Shown here in pieces: positions 1-5,156 of a stretch of 5,236 bases of DNA; the first letter of the stretch is position 1; every line of letters begins with the position of its first letter. Both the position numbers and the translations under genes were made by a program. Source of the stretch: Gorillibacterium sp. (GTDB taxonomy: Bacteria > Bacillota > Bacilli > Paenibacillales > NBRC-103111); NCBI GenBank assembly GCA_023511325.1, contig JAIMBU010000275.1, positions 1-5,236 of the forward strand, given 5' to 3'. The notes under the pieces are model-generated. The model was not told where the DNA came from and did no database searches. It was given only the letters and a program-made list of their open reading frames with translations.

Positions 1-186
1 GTCCATTATATATCAAAACGGATGAATTATGTAGCGATGTATGTGCATGCGGAACGTTTAGAGGACACAATCCGCAACATTCAACGCCTCCCCTACGTCA
101 AAAAGGTAGAGCAATCCTTCCGCAAAGAGATCAAAACCGAATATGACAAGAATATTCCGGACAAAACGCGATTCTATTCCCTATAA
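1..186 (+). CDS. ylbG: YlbG/UPF0298 (DUF2129) family protein, C-terminal part
   Basis: This is the 3' end of a gene entering from the left edge; frame 1 is open from base 1 to a TAA at 184-186, giving 61 residues. The visible protein starts VHYISKRMNYVAMYVHAE and contains LPYVKKVEQSFRKEIKTEY followed by PDK near the end. It matches my memory of Bacillus subtilis YlbG closely (IHYISKR, LPFVKKIEQS, KTEF, PDK). The family is about 80-95 residues long, so roughly 20-30 N-terminal residues lie outside the window. It is a small cytoplasmic protein found mainly in Bacillales, and its biochemical function is unknown to me. In B. subtilis it sits between ylbF and rsmD (ylbH); here an unrelated gene follows instead. 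I am confident of the family, but the start cannot be seen. Confidence 0.9.
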   Translation, partial: VHYISKRMNYVAMYVHAERLEDTIRNIQRLPYVKKVEQSFRKEIKTEYDKNIPDKTRFYSL

Positions 187-307
187 CCCATCCATTCATG
201 AATATATTTGGAAAATTAGGTAAAAAGGAGTAGAATGATTGTGCTGAGTAGTCTTTAAGTCCTGCCTTTTGACCGGAGGGGAGAAAGGAGCGCATAAGGA
301 TAAAATC
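187..307 (+). promoter_or_regulatory. ylbG / unknown-gene intergenic leader with stacked Shine-Dalgarno-like motifs
   Basis: The 121 nt between ylbG and the next gene hold no obvious terminator. They contain a perfect 10-bp palindrome, ATTCATGAAT, at 194-203, which overlaps a TATATT -10-like hexamer at 203-208 that has no good -35 partner. Several purine-rich SD-like runs follow: AAAAAGGAG at 222-230, GGAGGGG at 275-281, GAAAGGAG at 283-290 and AAGGAT at 297-301. Only the last is well placed for the ATG at 308. With no terminator or convincing promoter, the downstream gene may simply be read through from ylbG. Confidence 0.3.
235..258 (+). CDS. Possible 7-codon leader ORF (MIVLSSL)
   Basis: ATG at 235 follows AAAAAGGAG (222-230) with a short 4-nt spacer; an in-frame GTG at 241 has a 10-nt spacer. 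The frame stops at TAA 256-258, giving the peptide MIVLSSL. The strong Shine-Dalgarno is the only reason to list it. It could be a translated leader in front of the unknown 140-aa gene, a remnant of an older gene start, or chance. There is no run of a single amino acid codon and no clear hairpin pair that would indicate classical attenuation. Confidence 0.2.
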   Translation: MIVLSSL

Positions 308-730
308 ATGGGTCGTTGGAGTACGTATGAGCCGTATTATGTTGAACTGGTTGGCAAGAAGATAGCCGATATTGTCATCACCCATCATGCCCGCACGCGA
401 TGGACGGATCGGGTTGAGCAAGAGAAAACAGGCTTTTCCGATATCTGTGCATTCTTATGGGAGAGGATGAGGGATAACAATATTAAGCCCTACTATAAGA
501 ATGAGCAGGAAGTTTATTTGGTCGACGATGATCTGGTCATGGTTGCAGAGTTTAGTGTGATAGAGGATAAGATGGATCTCGCAGGTAATCCTTTGTACAA
601 AATGATTATTGTGACCTTTCTCGGCCGAATGTCGGAGATGATTGAGCTTAGAGATTTGAAATCGTATTATTCCTGGCTTCGTCATTCAAGAAGGATGACA
701 CTTATCAAGAATGGTCGTAAACGCAAATAA
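308..730 (+). CDS. Uncharacterised 140-aa protein with an H-A-x-x-R-x-x-x-R motif
   Basis: I do not recognise this protein. I start it at ATG 308 because AAGG at 297-300 lies 7 nt upstream; the frame also opens at a TTG at 269, but no SD precedes that codon. The chain is soluble-looking with no signal peptide or membrane segment. The core runs ITHHARTRWTDRVEQ at residues 24-38, a helical stretch around 43-57, a strand-rich part (VYLVDDDLVMVAEF, 69-82), then MIIVTFLGRM at 99-108, and it ends in a basic tail (RHSRR at 125-129, GRKRK at 136-140). The order of a helix bearing H-A-x-x-R-x-x-x-R, then beta strands, then an I-x-V-T strand recalls small proteins of the DUF4258 / RelE-like type, but that is inference from pattern only. 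No partner antitoxin-like gene is adjacent. A terminator follows, so it ends a transcription unit. Confidence 0.7.
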   Translation: MGRWSTYEPYYVELVGKKIADIVITHHARTRWTDRVEQEKTGFSDICAFLWERMRDNNIKPYYKNEQEVYLVDDDLVMVAEFSVIEDKMDLAGNPLYKMIIVTFLGRMSEMIELRDLKSYYSWLRHSRRMTLIKNGRKRK

Positions 731-762
731 TTGTACTGCCTTATCCGGTTGGCGGTGCTCCT

Positions 763-799
763 TAAACCCGCGCGTCGCAGGACGCGCTATTCTTATTTG
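763..799 (+). terminator. Intrinsic terminator after the unknown 140-aa gene
   Basis: A perfect 7-bp GC-rich stem pairs GCGCGTC (770-776) with GACGCGC (781-787) around a GCAG loop. It is followed by a U-rich but interrupted tail, TATTCTTATTT (788-798). It lies about 40 nt past the stop at 730 and before the promoter of the next unit. The tail reads as a terminator only on the plus strand. Confidence 0.75.
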
Positions 800-809
800 T
801 GGGTGTGAC

Positions 810-842
810 TTGATTCGTAATTTAAGCTCAACATGGTACAAT
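810..842 (+). promoter_or_regulatory. Candidate extended -10 promoter for the LysR-PHP-gtaB unit
   Basis: TACAAT at 837-842 matches the -10 consensus at five of six positions, and TGG at 834-836 gives the extended -10 TGn element. The -35 is weak: TTCGTA (814-819) is at the correct 17-nt spacing, while the better-looking TTGATT (810-815) is 21 nt away. Transcription would begin near 849, leaving a leader of about 15 nt before the ATG at 864. Position, directly after a terminator and before the first gene of a tight unit, supports it. Confidence 0.5.
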
Positions 843-863
843 CAGGAGGAAGGCTAGGAGCAT

Positions 864-1166
864 ATGGGGATCAGCTTTCATCAATTACATATTTTTTATA
901 CAGTTGCCCAGGAGGGTACATTCTCAGCAGCGGGGCATGTTCTGCATATGACGCAACCTGCAGTTACTATGCAGATTCAGACCTTGGAAGAGCATTTTGG
1001 CACCAAAGTATTCCGCCGCACTCCAAAGATGGTAGAACTGACGGATGCAGGGCAGACGCTGCTTCCCTATGCTCAGAAAATGGTTGAATTAATGCTAGAA
1101 ACCGATCAGGAAATGGCAAAGTTTACTCGTCCGCTTGAAGATAAGCAGGTACTTGCGAGCCACTAG
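864..1166 (+). CDS. LysR-type DNA-binding domain protein without an effector domain (100 aa)
   Basis: This is a LysR-family winged helix-turn-helix domain on its own. The hallmark residues are present in order: HQLHIFYTVAQEGTFSAAG (6-24), the recognition segment TQPAVTMQIQTLEEHFG (30-46), the wing VFRRTPKMVELTDAG (49-63), and the linker helix LLPYAQKMVELMLE (66-79). LysR regulators are normally about 300 residues with a periplasmic-binding-protein-like ligand domain. This one stops at a TAG (1164-1166) where that domain should begin, and the next gene starts 27 nt later, so no remnant can fit. ATG 864 is preceded by AGGAG at 856-860 (tight, 3-nt spacing) and a stronger AGGAGGA at 844-850 (13 nt). 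The family dimerises through the linker helix, so it could still dimerise and bind DNA, but a tetramer or ligand response would be lost. It may be a functional short regulator or a decaying gene; I cannot tell which. Confidence 0.85.
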   Translation: MGISFHQLHIFYTVAQEGTFSAAGHVLHMTQPAVTMQIQTLEEHFGTKVFRRTPKMVELTDAGQTLLPYAQKMVELMLETDQEMAKFTRPLEDKQVLASH

Positions 1167-1193
1167 ATTGTTGACCAAAGAGGAGGAATATTG

Positions 1194-2045
1194 ATGGATC
1201 TTGAAGCAAAAGCAGACCTGCATATCCATACGACTGCCTCCGATGGTCTGCATTCTCCAGAAGAAATTGTACAGATGGCTAAGGTTGCTGGGCTTACAGC
1301 TATTGCGATTACGGATCATGACACCACAGAAGGCATCGATGCTGCTATTGCTGAGGGGGAGCAGGCGAATCTAATCGTTGTTCCCGGAGTGGAGATCAGC
1401 ACAGTTGCGAGTGGTCAGGATATTCACGTGTTAGGCTATTATATGAACGACAAGGATTTTTTGTTTCAGGAGCGTTTACAGTCCTTAAGATCAGTGCGGG
1501 ATCGTAGAAATGAGCTGATGGCTGCCAAGCTGAACGAACTCGGTATCCCCATTGATCTGAATGAAATCTATGCGATGCACGGTGGAAGCATGCGCCCTGG
1601 TGAATCGGTGGGACGTCCACATATTGCAGAATGGCTTATCCAGCACGGTGCTGTCAAGAGCATGAGGGAAGCGTTTGATCGTTATTTGGGTAAGAATGGT
1701 GCAGCATACGTCAACCCACCGCGGATTCACCCGCAAGAAGCGATTGCTTGGATTCACGAGGCGGGAGGCTGCGCCGTGCTCGCCCATCCAGGTTTGTACG
1801 GTGAGGATGCACTTGTGCCTGAGCTCGTGATAGCAGGACTCGATGGTATTGAGGTATACCACTCTGACCATTCACCCGAGGACGAAAAGCGTTATAAAGA
1901 GTTAGCGACACGATTTAATCTGGTGCTATCGGGGGGATCAGATTTTCACGGTTCTCGTCAAGGGGAAGAATTTCACGGACCAGTGGGCGGACGTCGTGTT
2001 TCCATTACTGTCATCGATCAATTAAAGCTGAGGAGGAGGAAATAG
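1194..2045 (+). CDS. PHP-domain phosphoesterase, RNase AM / YciV / nucleotide-bisphosphatase type
   Basis: A complete 283-aa PHP-superfamily metallo-phosphoesterase. The metal-binding motifs are intact: DLHIHTTASDG (D8, H10, H12, D17), ITDHDT (D41, H42), GVEIS (E67), DIHVLGY (H78), RPHIA (R141, H143), LAHPG (H198), IEVYH (E220, H223) and GSDFHG (D250, H252). Length and motif order fit the YciV/TrpH group, whose characterised members act as 5'-3' exonucleases on short RNA or dephosphorylate 3',5'-nucleotide bisphosphates such as pAp; the exact substrate here is inferred. It is cytoplasmic with no signal peptide. I chose ATG 1194, 7 nt after AGGAGG (1181-1186); the adjacent TTG at 1191 would be only 4 nt away. 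It lies 27 nt after the LysR fragment and 2 nt before gtaB, so it is very likely cotranscribed with both. Its last codons (ending RRRK) are the gtaB Shine-Dalgarno. Confidence 0.9.
   Translation: MDLEAKADLHIHTTASDGLHSPEEIVQMAKVAGLTAIAITDHDTTEGIDAAIAEGEQANLIVVPGVEISTVASGQDIHVLGYYMNDKDFLFQERLQSLRSVRDRRNELMAAKLNELGIPIDLNEIYAMHGGSMRPGESVGRPHIAEWLIQHGAVKSMREAFDRYLGKNGAAYVNPPRIHPQEAIAWIHEAGGCAVLAHPGLYGEDALVPELVIAGLDGIEVYHSDHSPEDEKRYKELATRFNLVLSGGSDFHGSRQGEEFHGPVGGRRVSITVIDQLKLRRRK
2031..2040 (+). promoter_or_regulatory. gtaB ribosome binding site embedded in the end of the PHP gene
   Basis: AGGAGGAGGA lies 7 nt before the gtaB ATG at 2048 and is inside the last codons of the upstream gene, whose stop is at 2043-2045. 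A terminating ribosome would cover this site, which favours translational coupling of gtaB to the PHP gene. Confidence 0.8.
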
Positions 2046-2047
2046 TC

Positions 2048-2908
2048 ATGAGAATCCGCAAAGCCATCATTCCGGCTGCTGGTTTAGGCACAAGATTTCT
2101 GCCTGCGACTAAAGCACAACCGAAAGAGATGCTTCCTATTGTCGACAAACCTGCGATTCAGTACATTGTCGAGGAAGCGGTAGCTTCAGGAATTGAGGAT
2201 ATTATTATTGTTACAGGCCGCAACAAGCGAGCGATTGAGGATCACTTTGATAAATCTGCTGAGCTGGAGCAAATGCTAGAGCAAAAAGGCTCTGCCGAGC
2301 TTTTGCAAATTGTCCAGTCTGTCTCTAAGCTCGTTGATGTGTATTATGTTCGCCAGAAAGAACCGCTCGGCCTGGGTCATGCGGTATATACAGCCCGCAA
2401 GTTTATCGGCAATGAGCCATTCGCGCTTTTGCTCGGTGATGATATCATTATGTCCGATCCCCCCTGCCTCAAGCGGATGATGGACTTGTATGAGCAGGAG
2501 GAAACCTCGATCATCGCTGTACAGGAAGTCCCATGGAATGATGTCAGTAAATATGGAATTATTTCGCCGGGAGCAGAAAATCGTATTGAAGATTTAGTGG
2601 AAAAGCCAGAGGTCGGACACGCCCCATCAAATCTAGCTGTTATTGGTCGCTATATTATCGAACCGGAGATTTTTGCTATTCTGGAGAAGCAGGCACCGGG
2701 GCGGGGCGGTGAAATTCAGTTGACCGATGCTTTGCGCGTGCTGAATCGCCTGCATAGCATGGTATCTTATAAGCAAGAGGGTCGCCGCTTCGATGTCGGC
2801 GATAAGATGGGCTATATGGAAGCGACAATTGAATTTGCCTTATCGCGACCAGATTTAGCTCCTCAGATGAAAGAATACATCATCCGCCTAGCTGCAACCC
2901 TCTTGTAA
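2048..2908 (+). CDS. gtaB: UTP--glucose-1-phosphate uridylyltransferase
   Basis: This enzyme makes UDP-glucose and pyrophosphate from UTP and glucose-1-phosphate. UDP-glucose feeds teichoic-acid glucosylation, diglucosyl-lipid and exopolysaccharide synthesis. The 286-aa length is typical of the bacterial GalU/GtaB family. Visible motifs, in order: the nucleotide-binding loop AAGLGTRFLPATKAQPKEML (10-29), KPAIQYIVEEA (34-44), EPLGLGHAV (105-113), the metal-site LGDD (129-132), VPWNDVSKYGI (161-171), VEKP (184-187), IGRYI (199-203), GRGGEIQLTDAL (218-229) and RFDVGDKMGYMEA (247-259). The catalytic nucleotidyltransferase signature K26 and the VEKP lysine K186 are present. The start is ATG 2048 with a strong SD at 2031-2040. 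No gene for polymer synthesis is adjacent, so the biosynthetic target of this copy is not shown by context. Orthology to Bacillus gtaB is inferred; a paralogue (galU/yngB-like) is possible. Confidence 0.95.
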   Translation: MRIRKAIIPAAGLGTRFLPATKAQPKEMLPIVDKPAIQYIVEEAVASGIEDIIIVTGRNKRAIEDHFDKSAELEQMLEQKGSAELLQIVQSVSKLVDVYYVRQKEPLGLGHAVYTARKFIGNEPFALLLGDDIIMSDPPCLKRMMDLYEQEETSIIAVQEVPWNDVSKYGIISPGAENRIEDLVEKPEVGHAPSNLAVIGRYIIEPEIFAILEKQAPGRGGEIQLTDALRVLNRLHSMVSYKQEGRRFDVGDKMGYMEATIEFALSRPDLAPQMKEYIIRLAATLL

Positions 2909-2982
2909 GGACAATCCACAATATTTTCTCGCACTTATAAATTCCATGCATTTAGAATCCACCTTTAAGCAAATTTAGTAAA

Positions 2983-3018
2983 AAAAGCGCGCTGTCCTGT
3001 TCAGGACTGCGCGCTTTT
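2983..3018. terminator. Bidirectional terminator shared by gtaB and rqcH
   Basis: A long hairpin pairs 2983-2998 with 3003-3018: a 10-bp AAAAGCGCGC/GCGCGCTTTT outer stem, one T-T mismatch, then 5 bp (GTCCT/AGGAC) with a GTTC loop. On the plus strand it ends in TTTT after gtaB, about 75 nt past the gtaB stop. On the minus strand the A-run at 2980-2986 becomes a U-tract after rqcH. The rqcH stop codon (3001-3003) lies at the loop and the last five sense codons form one arm, so the terminator partly overlaps coding sequence. Confidence 0.9.
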
Positions 3019-4884
3019 GAGCGTTTTAATGAAGGATTCGTTTGGAGTGGTGTAAAGCGTCTTTTGTCGATCGTAGATGACAAAGCCAGGCTTCGAGCCG
3101 TTTGGCTTATGTACATGACGAATCAATGTATAATCCACTGGCACTGTACTCGATTCGCGAGCTTGGCTGTAATAGGCCGCAAGCTGAGCAGCTTCATGCA
3201 ACGTTTCTTCACTAAAAGTTGCGCTGCGAATGACGACATGAGAGCCAGGAATGTCTTTGGTGTGTAACCAGGTGTCTCCAGGCTGTGCAAGTCGATTGGT
3301 CAGGTATTCGTTCTGGAGATTATTCTTGCCCACATAGATGGCAATCCTCTCAGTAGAAGTGTAGCAGGTAACGGAGGGACGAGCGTCCTTCTTTTTCTTC
3401 TTTTTGGTATTCTTTTTGCGTCGATCCCGTAGATACTGTTGCTCGACTAATTCATCGCGGATTTCTTCAATATCAGCAAGCCCAGCTGTGGAAAGCTGTT
3501 GTAGCAAGTTATCCAGATAGAGAAGTTCATTATGAGTAGCCGTCAGTTGTTCCTCAACTGCAATTAAACTCTTCTTGGCTTTTGAATATTTTTTGAAATA
3601 GCGTTGACTATTCTGAATTGGAGTTAAGAGGGGATCGAGCTCAATCACGATTGATCTCTGTTCCTCATCATAGTAATTGGTTACTTCGATCTTTTTCTCG
3701 CCTTTTTTGGCTAGGTGGAGGGAGGCTGTGAGTAGCTCGCCTAACACGCGAAAACGGTCGGCTCCTTTAGCTTCTTCAAGTGTCTCCTGCAACTTATCGA
3801 GCTTCTTGAGGTTCTTACTCTTCTCGTTTTGCAGAATACGCTGAAGATCGGAAGTTCTCTGCTTGACCGTATCCCGCTCAGCTTTTACTCCATAGAATGT
3901 CTCCAGACAAGTGCTGATCGATTCGAATAACTCCTCTGTGCCCTCAATATGTGTAAGGGGGATGACCGAGAAGAACAACTTACCCGTCTTTTCCTCCCGC
4001 TTAATCGCTGGATGATAACGGTGACTACGAATGTCAACCATGATCTTTTCAAATGCTTCCCACACCTGATCCAAGGTGATCACCACTTGATCGGCCCCTG
4101 CTCCGCCTCTGGCACGGAAGATAATTTCCCTAGCAACCAGCGGGCTTACGCCACTGAACCCGTTAACGATAGTCTGTTCAAACTCGCGCACAGTTGCAGG
4201 CAGACGGGGGGGGATAGGTTCGTCTACTGCTGCTTCTGGAGCATCCATTTGCAGCAGTAACTCTATGGGGAGGTCTGAAAGCTGAGAGGCTTCCTTAGCC
4301 TTATTGAGTGAATGAACCGTTGGTTCTTGAAACCACATACGATTGAGGAACTCCACTTTATCTACGTCAAAAGGATTGGCCTTCTGCTGATCAGGCGGAG
4401 CCAGGTAAGTGACGCCTGGAAGGATGACGCGGAAGCTGCTAACGGCTGGCGTGACATGGTGGATACCATCCAGCACCGTGTTCGTACTCGGATCAAGCAG
4501 CACGATATTGCTGTGGCGGCCCATGATTTCGATCACAATCATCTTGATATTGACATCACCAAGTTCATCCCGTTGACGAATATGAAAACGGATGATCCGT
4601 TCGGCGCCAATCTGTTCCACCGATTCGATCACACCGCCCTCGCAATGTTTTCTAAGTAGCATGCAGAACATCGGTGGTTCTGTTGGGTTTAGCGCTTGTT
4701 TTTCCGTGAAATGTACCCGGGGGAAAGTTAGATTGGCCGATAATAGTAGCTTAGCGCTCCCGGATGAACGCAATTGTAGAACAATGTCGCTGCCCGTCGG
4801 CTGATAAATCTTGCCTACTCTGGCGCCGATAACGCTTGAGAGCTCGTGGACTACTGCACGCACAACGAGTCCGTCTAATGCCAT
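3001..4884 (-). CDS. rqcH: RqcH, ribosome quality control / alanine-tailing factor (NFACT family, formerly FbpA-like)
   Basis: RqcH binds obstructed 50S subunits carrying a peptidyl-tRNA and recruits Ala-tRNA to add C-terminal alanine tails that mark the nascent chain for proteolysis; homologues were earlier annotated as fibronectin-binding proteins. I start at ATG 4884, with GGAG (4892-4895) 7 nt upstream, giving 627 aa; the open frame reaches a TTG at 4914 without an SD. Features in order: NFACT-N (MALDGLVVRAVVHEL at 1-15, PPMFCMLLRKHCEGG at 70-84, EIMGRHSN at 119-126); a helix-hairpin-helix-like part near 235-257; coiled-coil arms about 334-373 and 431-487, with GELLTA at 382-387 between them; a Lys-rich linker 488-499; and NFACT-R (IYVGKNN at 516-522, WLHTKDIPGSHVVIR at 539-553). 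B. subtilis RqcH is about 570 aa; part of the excess appears to be an insertion near residues 190-232. Residue 95 is Glu where the Asp of the known Asp-Arg pair is expected. Ends in the shared terminator. Confidence 0.95.
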   Translation of the reverse strand: MALDGLVVRAVVHELSSVIGARVGKIYQPTGSDIVLQLRSSGSAKLLLSANLTFPRVHFTEKQALNPTEPPMFCMLLRKHCEGGVIESVEQIGAERIIRFHIRQRDELGDVNIKMIVIEIMGRHSNIVLLDPSTNTVLDGIHHVTPAVSSFRVILPGVTYLAPPDQQKANPFDVDKVEFLNRMWFQEPTVHSLNKAKEASQLSDLPIELLLQMDAPEAAVDEPIPPRLPATVREFEQTIVNGFSGVSPLVAREIIFRARGGAGADQVVITLDQVWEAFEKIMVDIRSHRYHPAIKREEKTGKLFFSVIPLTHIEGTEELFESISTCLETFYGVKAERDTVKQRTSDLQRILQNEKSKNLKKLDKLQETLEEAKGADRFRVLGELLTASLHLAKKGEKKIEVTNYYDEEQRSIVIELDPLLTPIQNSQRYFKKYSKAKKSLIAVEEQLTATHNELLYLDNLLQQLSTAGLADIEEIRDELVEQQYLRDRRKKNTKKKKKKDARPSVTCYTSTERIAIYVGKNNLQNEYLTNRLAQPGDTWLHTKDIPGSHVVIRSATFSEETLHEAAQLAAYYSQARESSTVPVDYTLIRHVHKPNGSKPGFVIYDRQKTLYTTPNESFIKTLKSAQS

Positions 4885-4886
4885 GA

Positions 4887-4934
4887 TTACACTCCATTCT
4901 TTGGATGCCCGCAACTAAAGAAGCGAGCGAACAT
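4887..4934 (-). CDS. Possible 15-aa leader ORF upstream of rqcH (MFARFFSCGHPKNGV)
   Basis: On the minus strand an ATG (4932-4934) lies 7 nt after AGAGAGG (4942-4948) and opens a 15-codon frame, MFARFFSCGHPKNGV. Its TAA (4887-4889) ends just 2 nt before the rqcH ATG, in a different frame. The rqcH Shine-Dalgarno lies inside it, so ribosomes translating it would reach and pass over that site. The candidate rqcH promoter would start transcription near 4953, leaving a short leader that fits this ORF as the first thing translated. This arrangement suggests translational coupling, but a frame this short can occur by chance. Confidence 0.3.
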   Translation of the reverse strand: MFARFFSCGHPKNGV

Positions 4935-4959
4935 AAAGCTACCTCTCTATCATGCCATA

Positions 4960-4989
4960 ATTACAAGTAAATTTCATGTCCGCAAACAA
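4960..4989 (-). promoter_or_regulatory. Candidate promoter for rqcH
   Basis: Read on the minus strand, TTGTTT (4984-4989) and TGTAAT (4960-4965) are separated by 18 nt. The -10 matches consensus at five of six positions; the -35 keeps only TTG. The predicted start near 4953 is an A. The -35 overlaps a direct repeat on the plus strand (AAACAA at 4984-4989 and 4994-4999, around TTGT), which could be an operator or just AT-rich sequence. Confidence 0.35.
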
Positions 4990-5048
4990 TTGTAAACAAG
5001 ATATCCGGTTGGATTTGTTCATATATGGGGAGAGAGAGCGTTTTTGAG

Positions 5049-5156
5049 ATGTTAATTCATCGGGGCTTGGGATATTTTAACGCTTGTCTGAATAAAGTAG
5101 CTTATAGTCTGTCCTTCCTGTTGATCTGGATATTTGGGGTGTCTGTTACAGGATGA
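5049..5156 (+). CDS. Possible 35-aa hydrophobic small protein
   Basis: ATG 5049 opens a 35-codon frame ending at TGA 5154-5156. The N-terminal half carries H4, R5 and K16. It is followed by a hydrophobic run from about residue 17 to 34 (VAYSLSFLLIWIFGVSVT), which could make one membrane span with the N-terminus inside. The upstream purine run (5027-5038) ends 10 nt before the start but is a poor Shine-Dalgarno. The stop overlaps another ATG (ATGA at 5153-5156) opening only a 10-codon frame, MNEKLRQRIF. It lies wholly in the leader of the next gene. A chance frame of this length is quite likely, so this is a candidate only. Confidence 0.18.
   Translation: MLIHRGLGYFNACLNKVAYSLSFLLIWIFGVSVTG

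Noticed and set aside
269..306. Promoter from TTGACC at 269 with TAAAAT at 301
   Set aside because: The spacing is 26 nt and transcription would start at or after the ATG at 308.
269..307. N-terminal extension of the unknown 140-aa protein from a TTG at 269
   Set aside because: No Shine-Dalgarno precedes the TTG, the added residues (TGGEKGAHKDK) are encoded by the SD-rich leader itself, and ATG 308 has a well-placed AAGG.
833..1087. Plus-strand 84-aa open frame overlapping the LysR fragment
   Set aside because: It lies in another frame of a clear LysR HTH, its composition is unlike a real protein, and it has no SD; it is a shadow.
1491..1871. Minus-strand 126-aa open frame inside the PHP gene
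   Set aside because: It is antisense to a fully conserved PHP protein, with no recognisable domain and no start signal.
3949..4659. Plus-strand open frames of 103 and 115 aa opposite rqcH
   Set aside because: Both are antisense shadows of the conserved NFACT protein.
4885..4914. RqcH start at TTG 4914 (adding 10 residues)
   Set aside because: The family begins at the M-x-x-D-G-L/M motif, which matches ATG 4884, and GGAG is correctly spaced for that ATG.
4942..5039. Long-range pairing of CCTCTCT with GAGAGAG
   Set aside because: A simple-sequence match of 6-7 bp over about 90 nt that spans divergent promoters; no single transcript is expected to contain it in a useful form.
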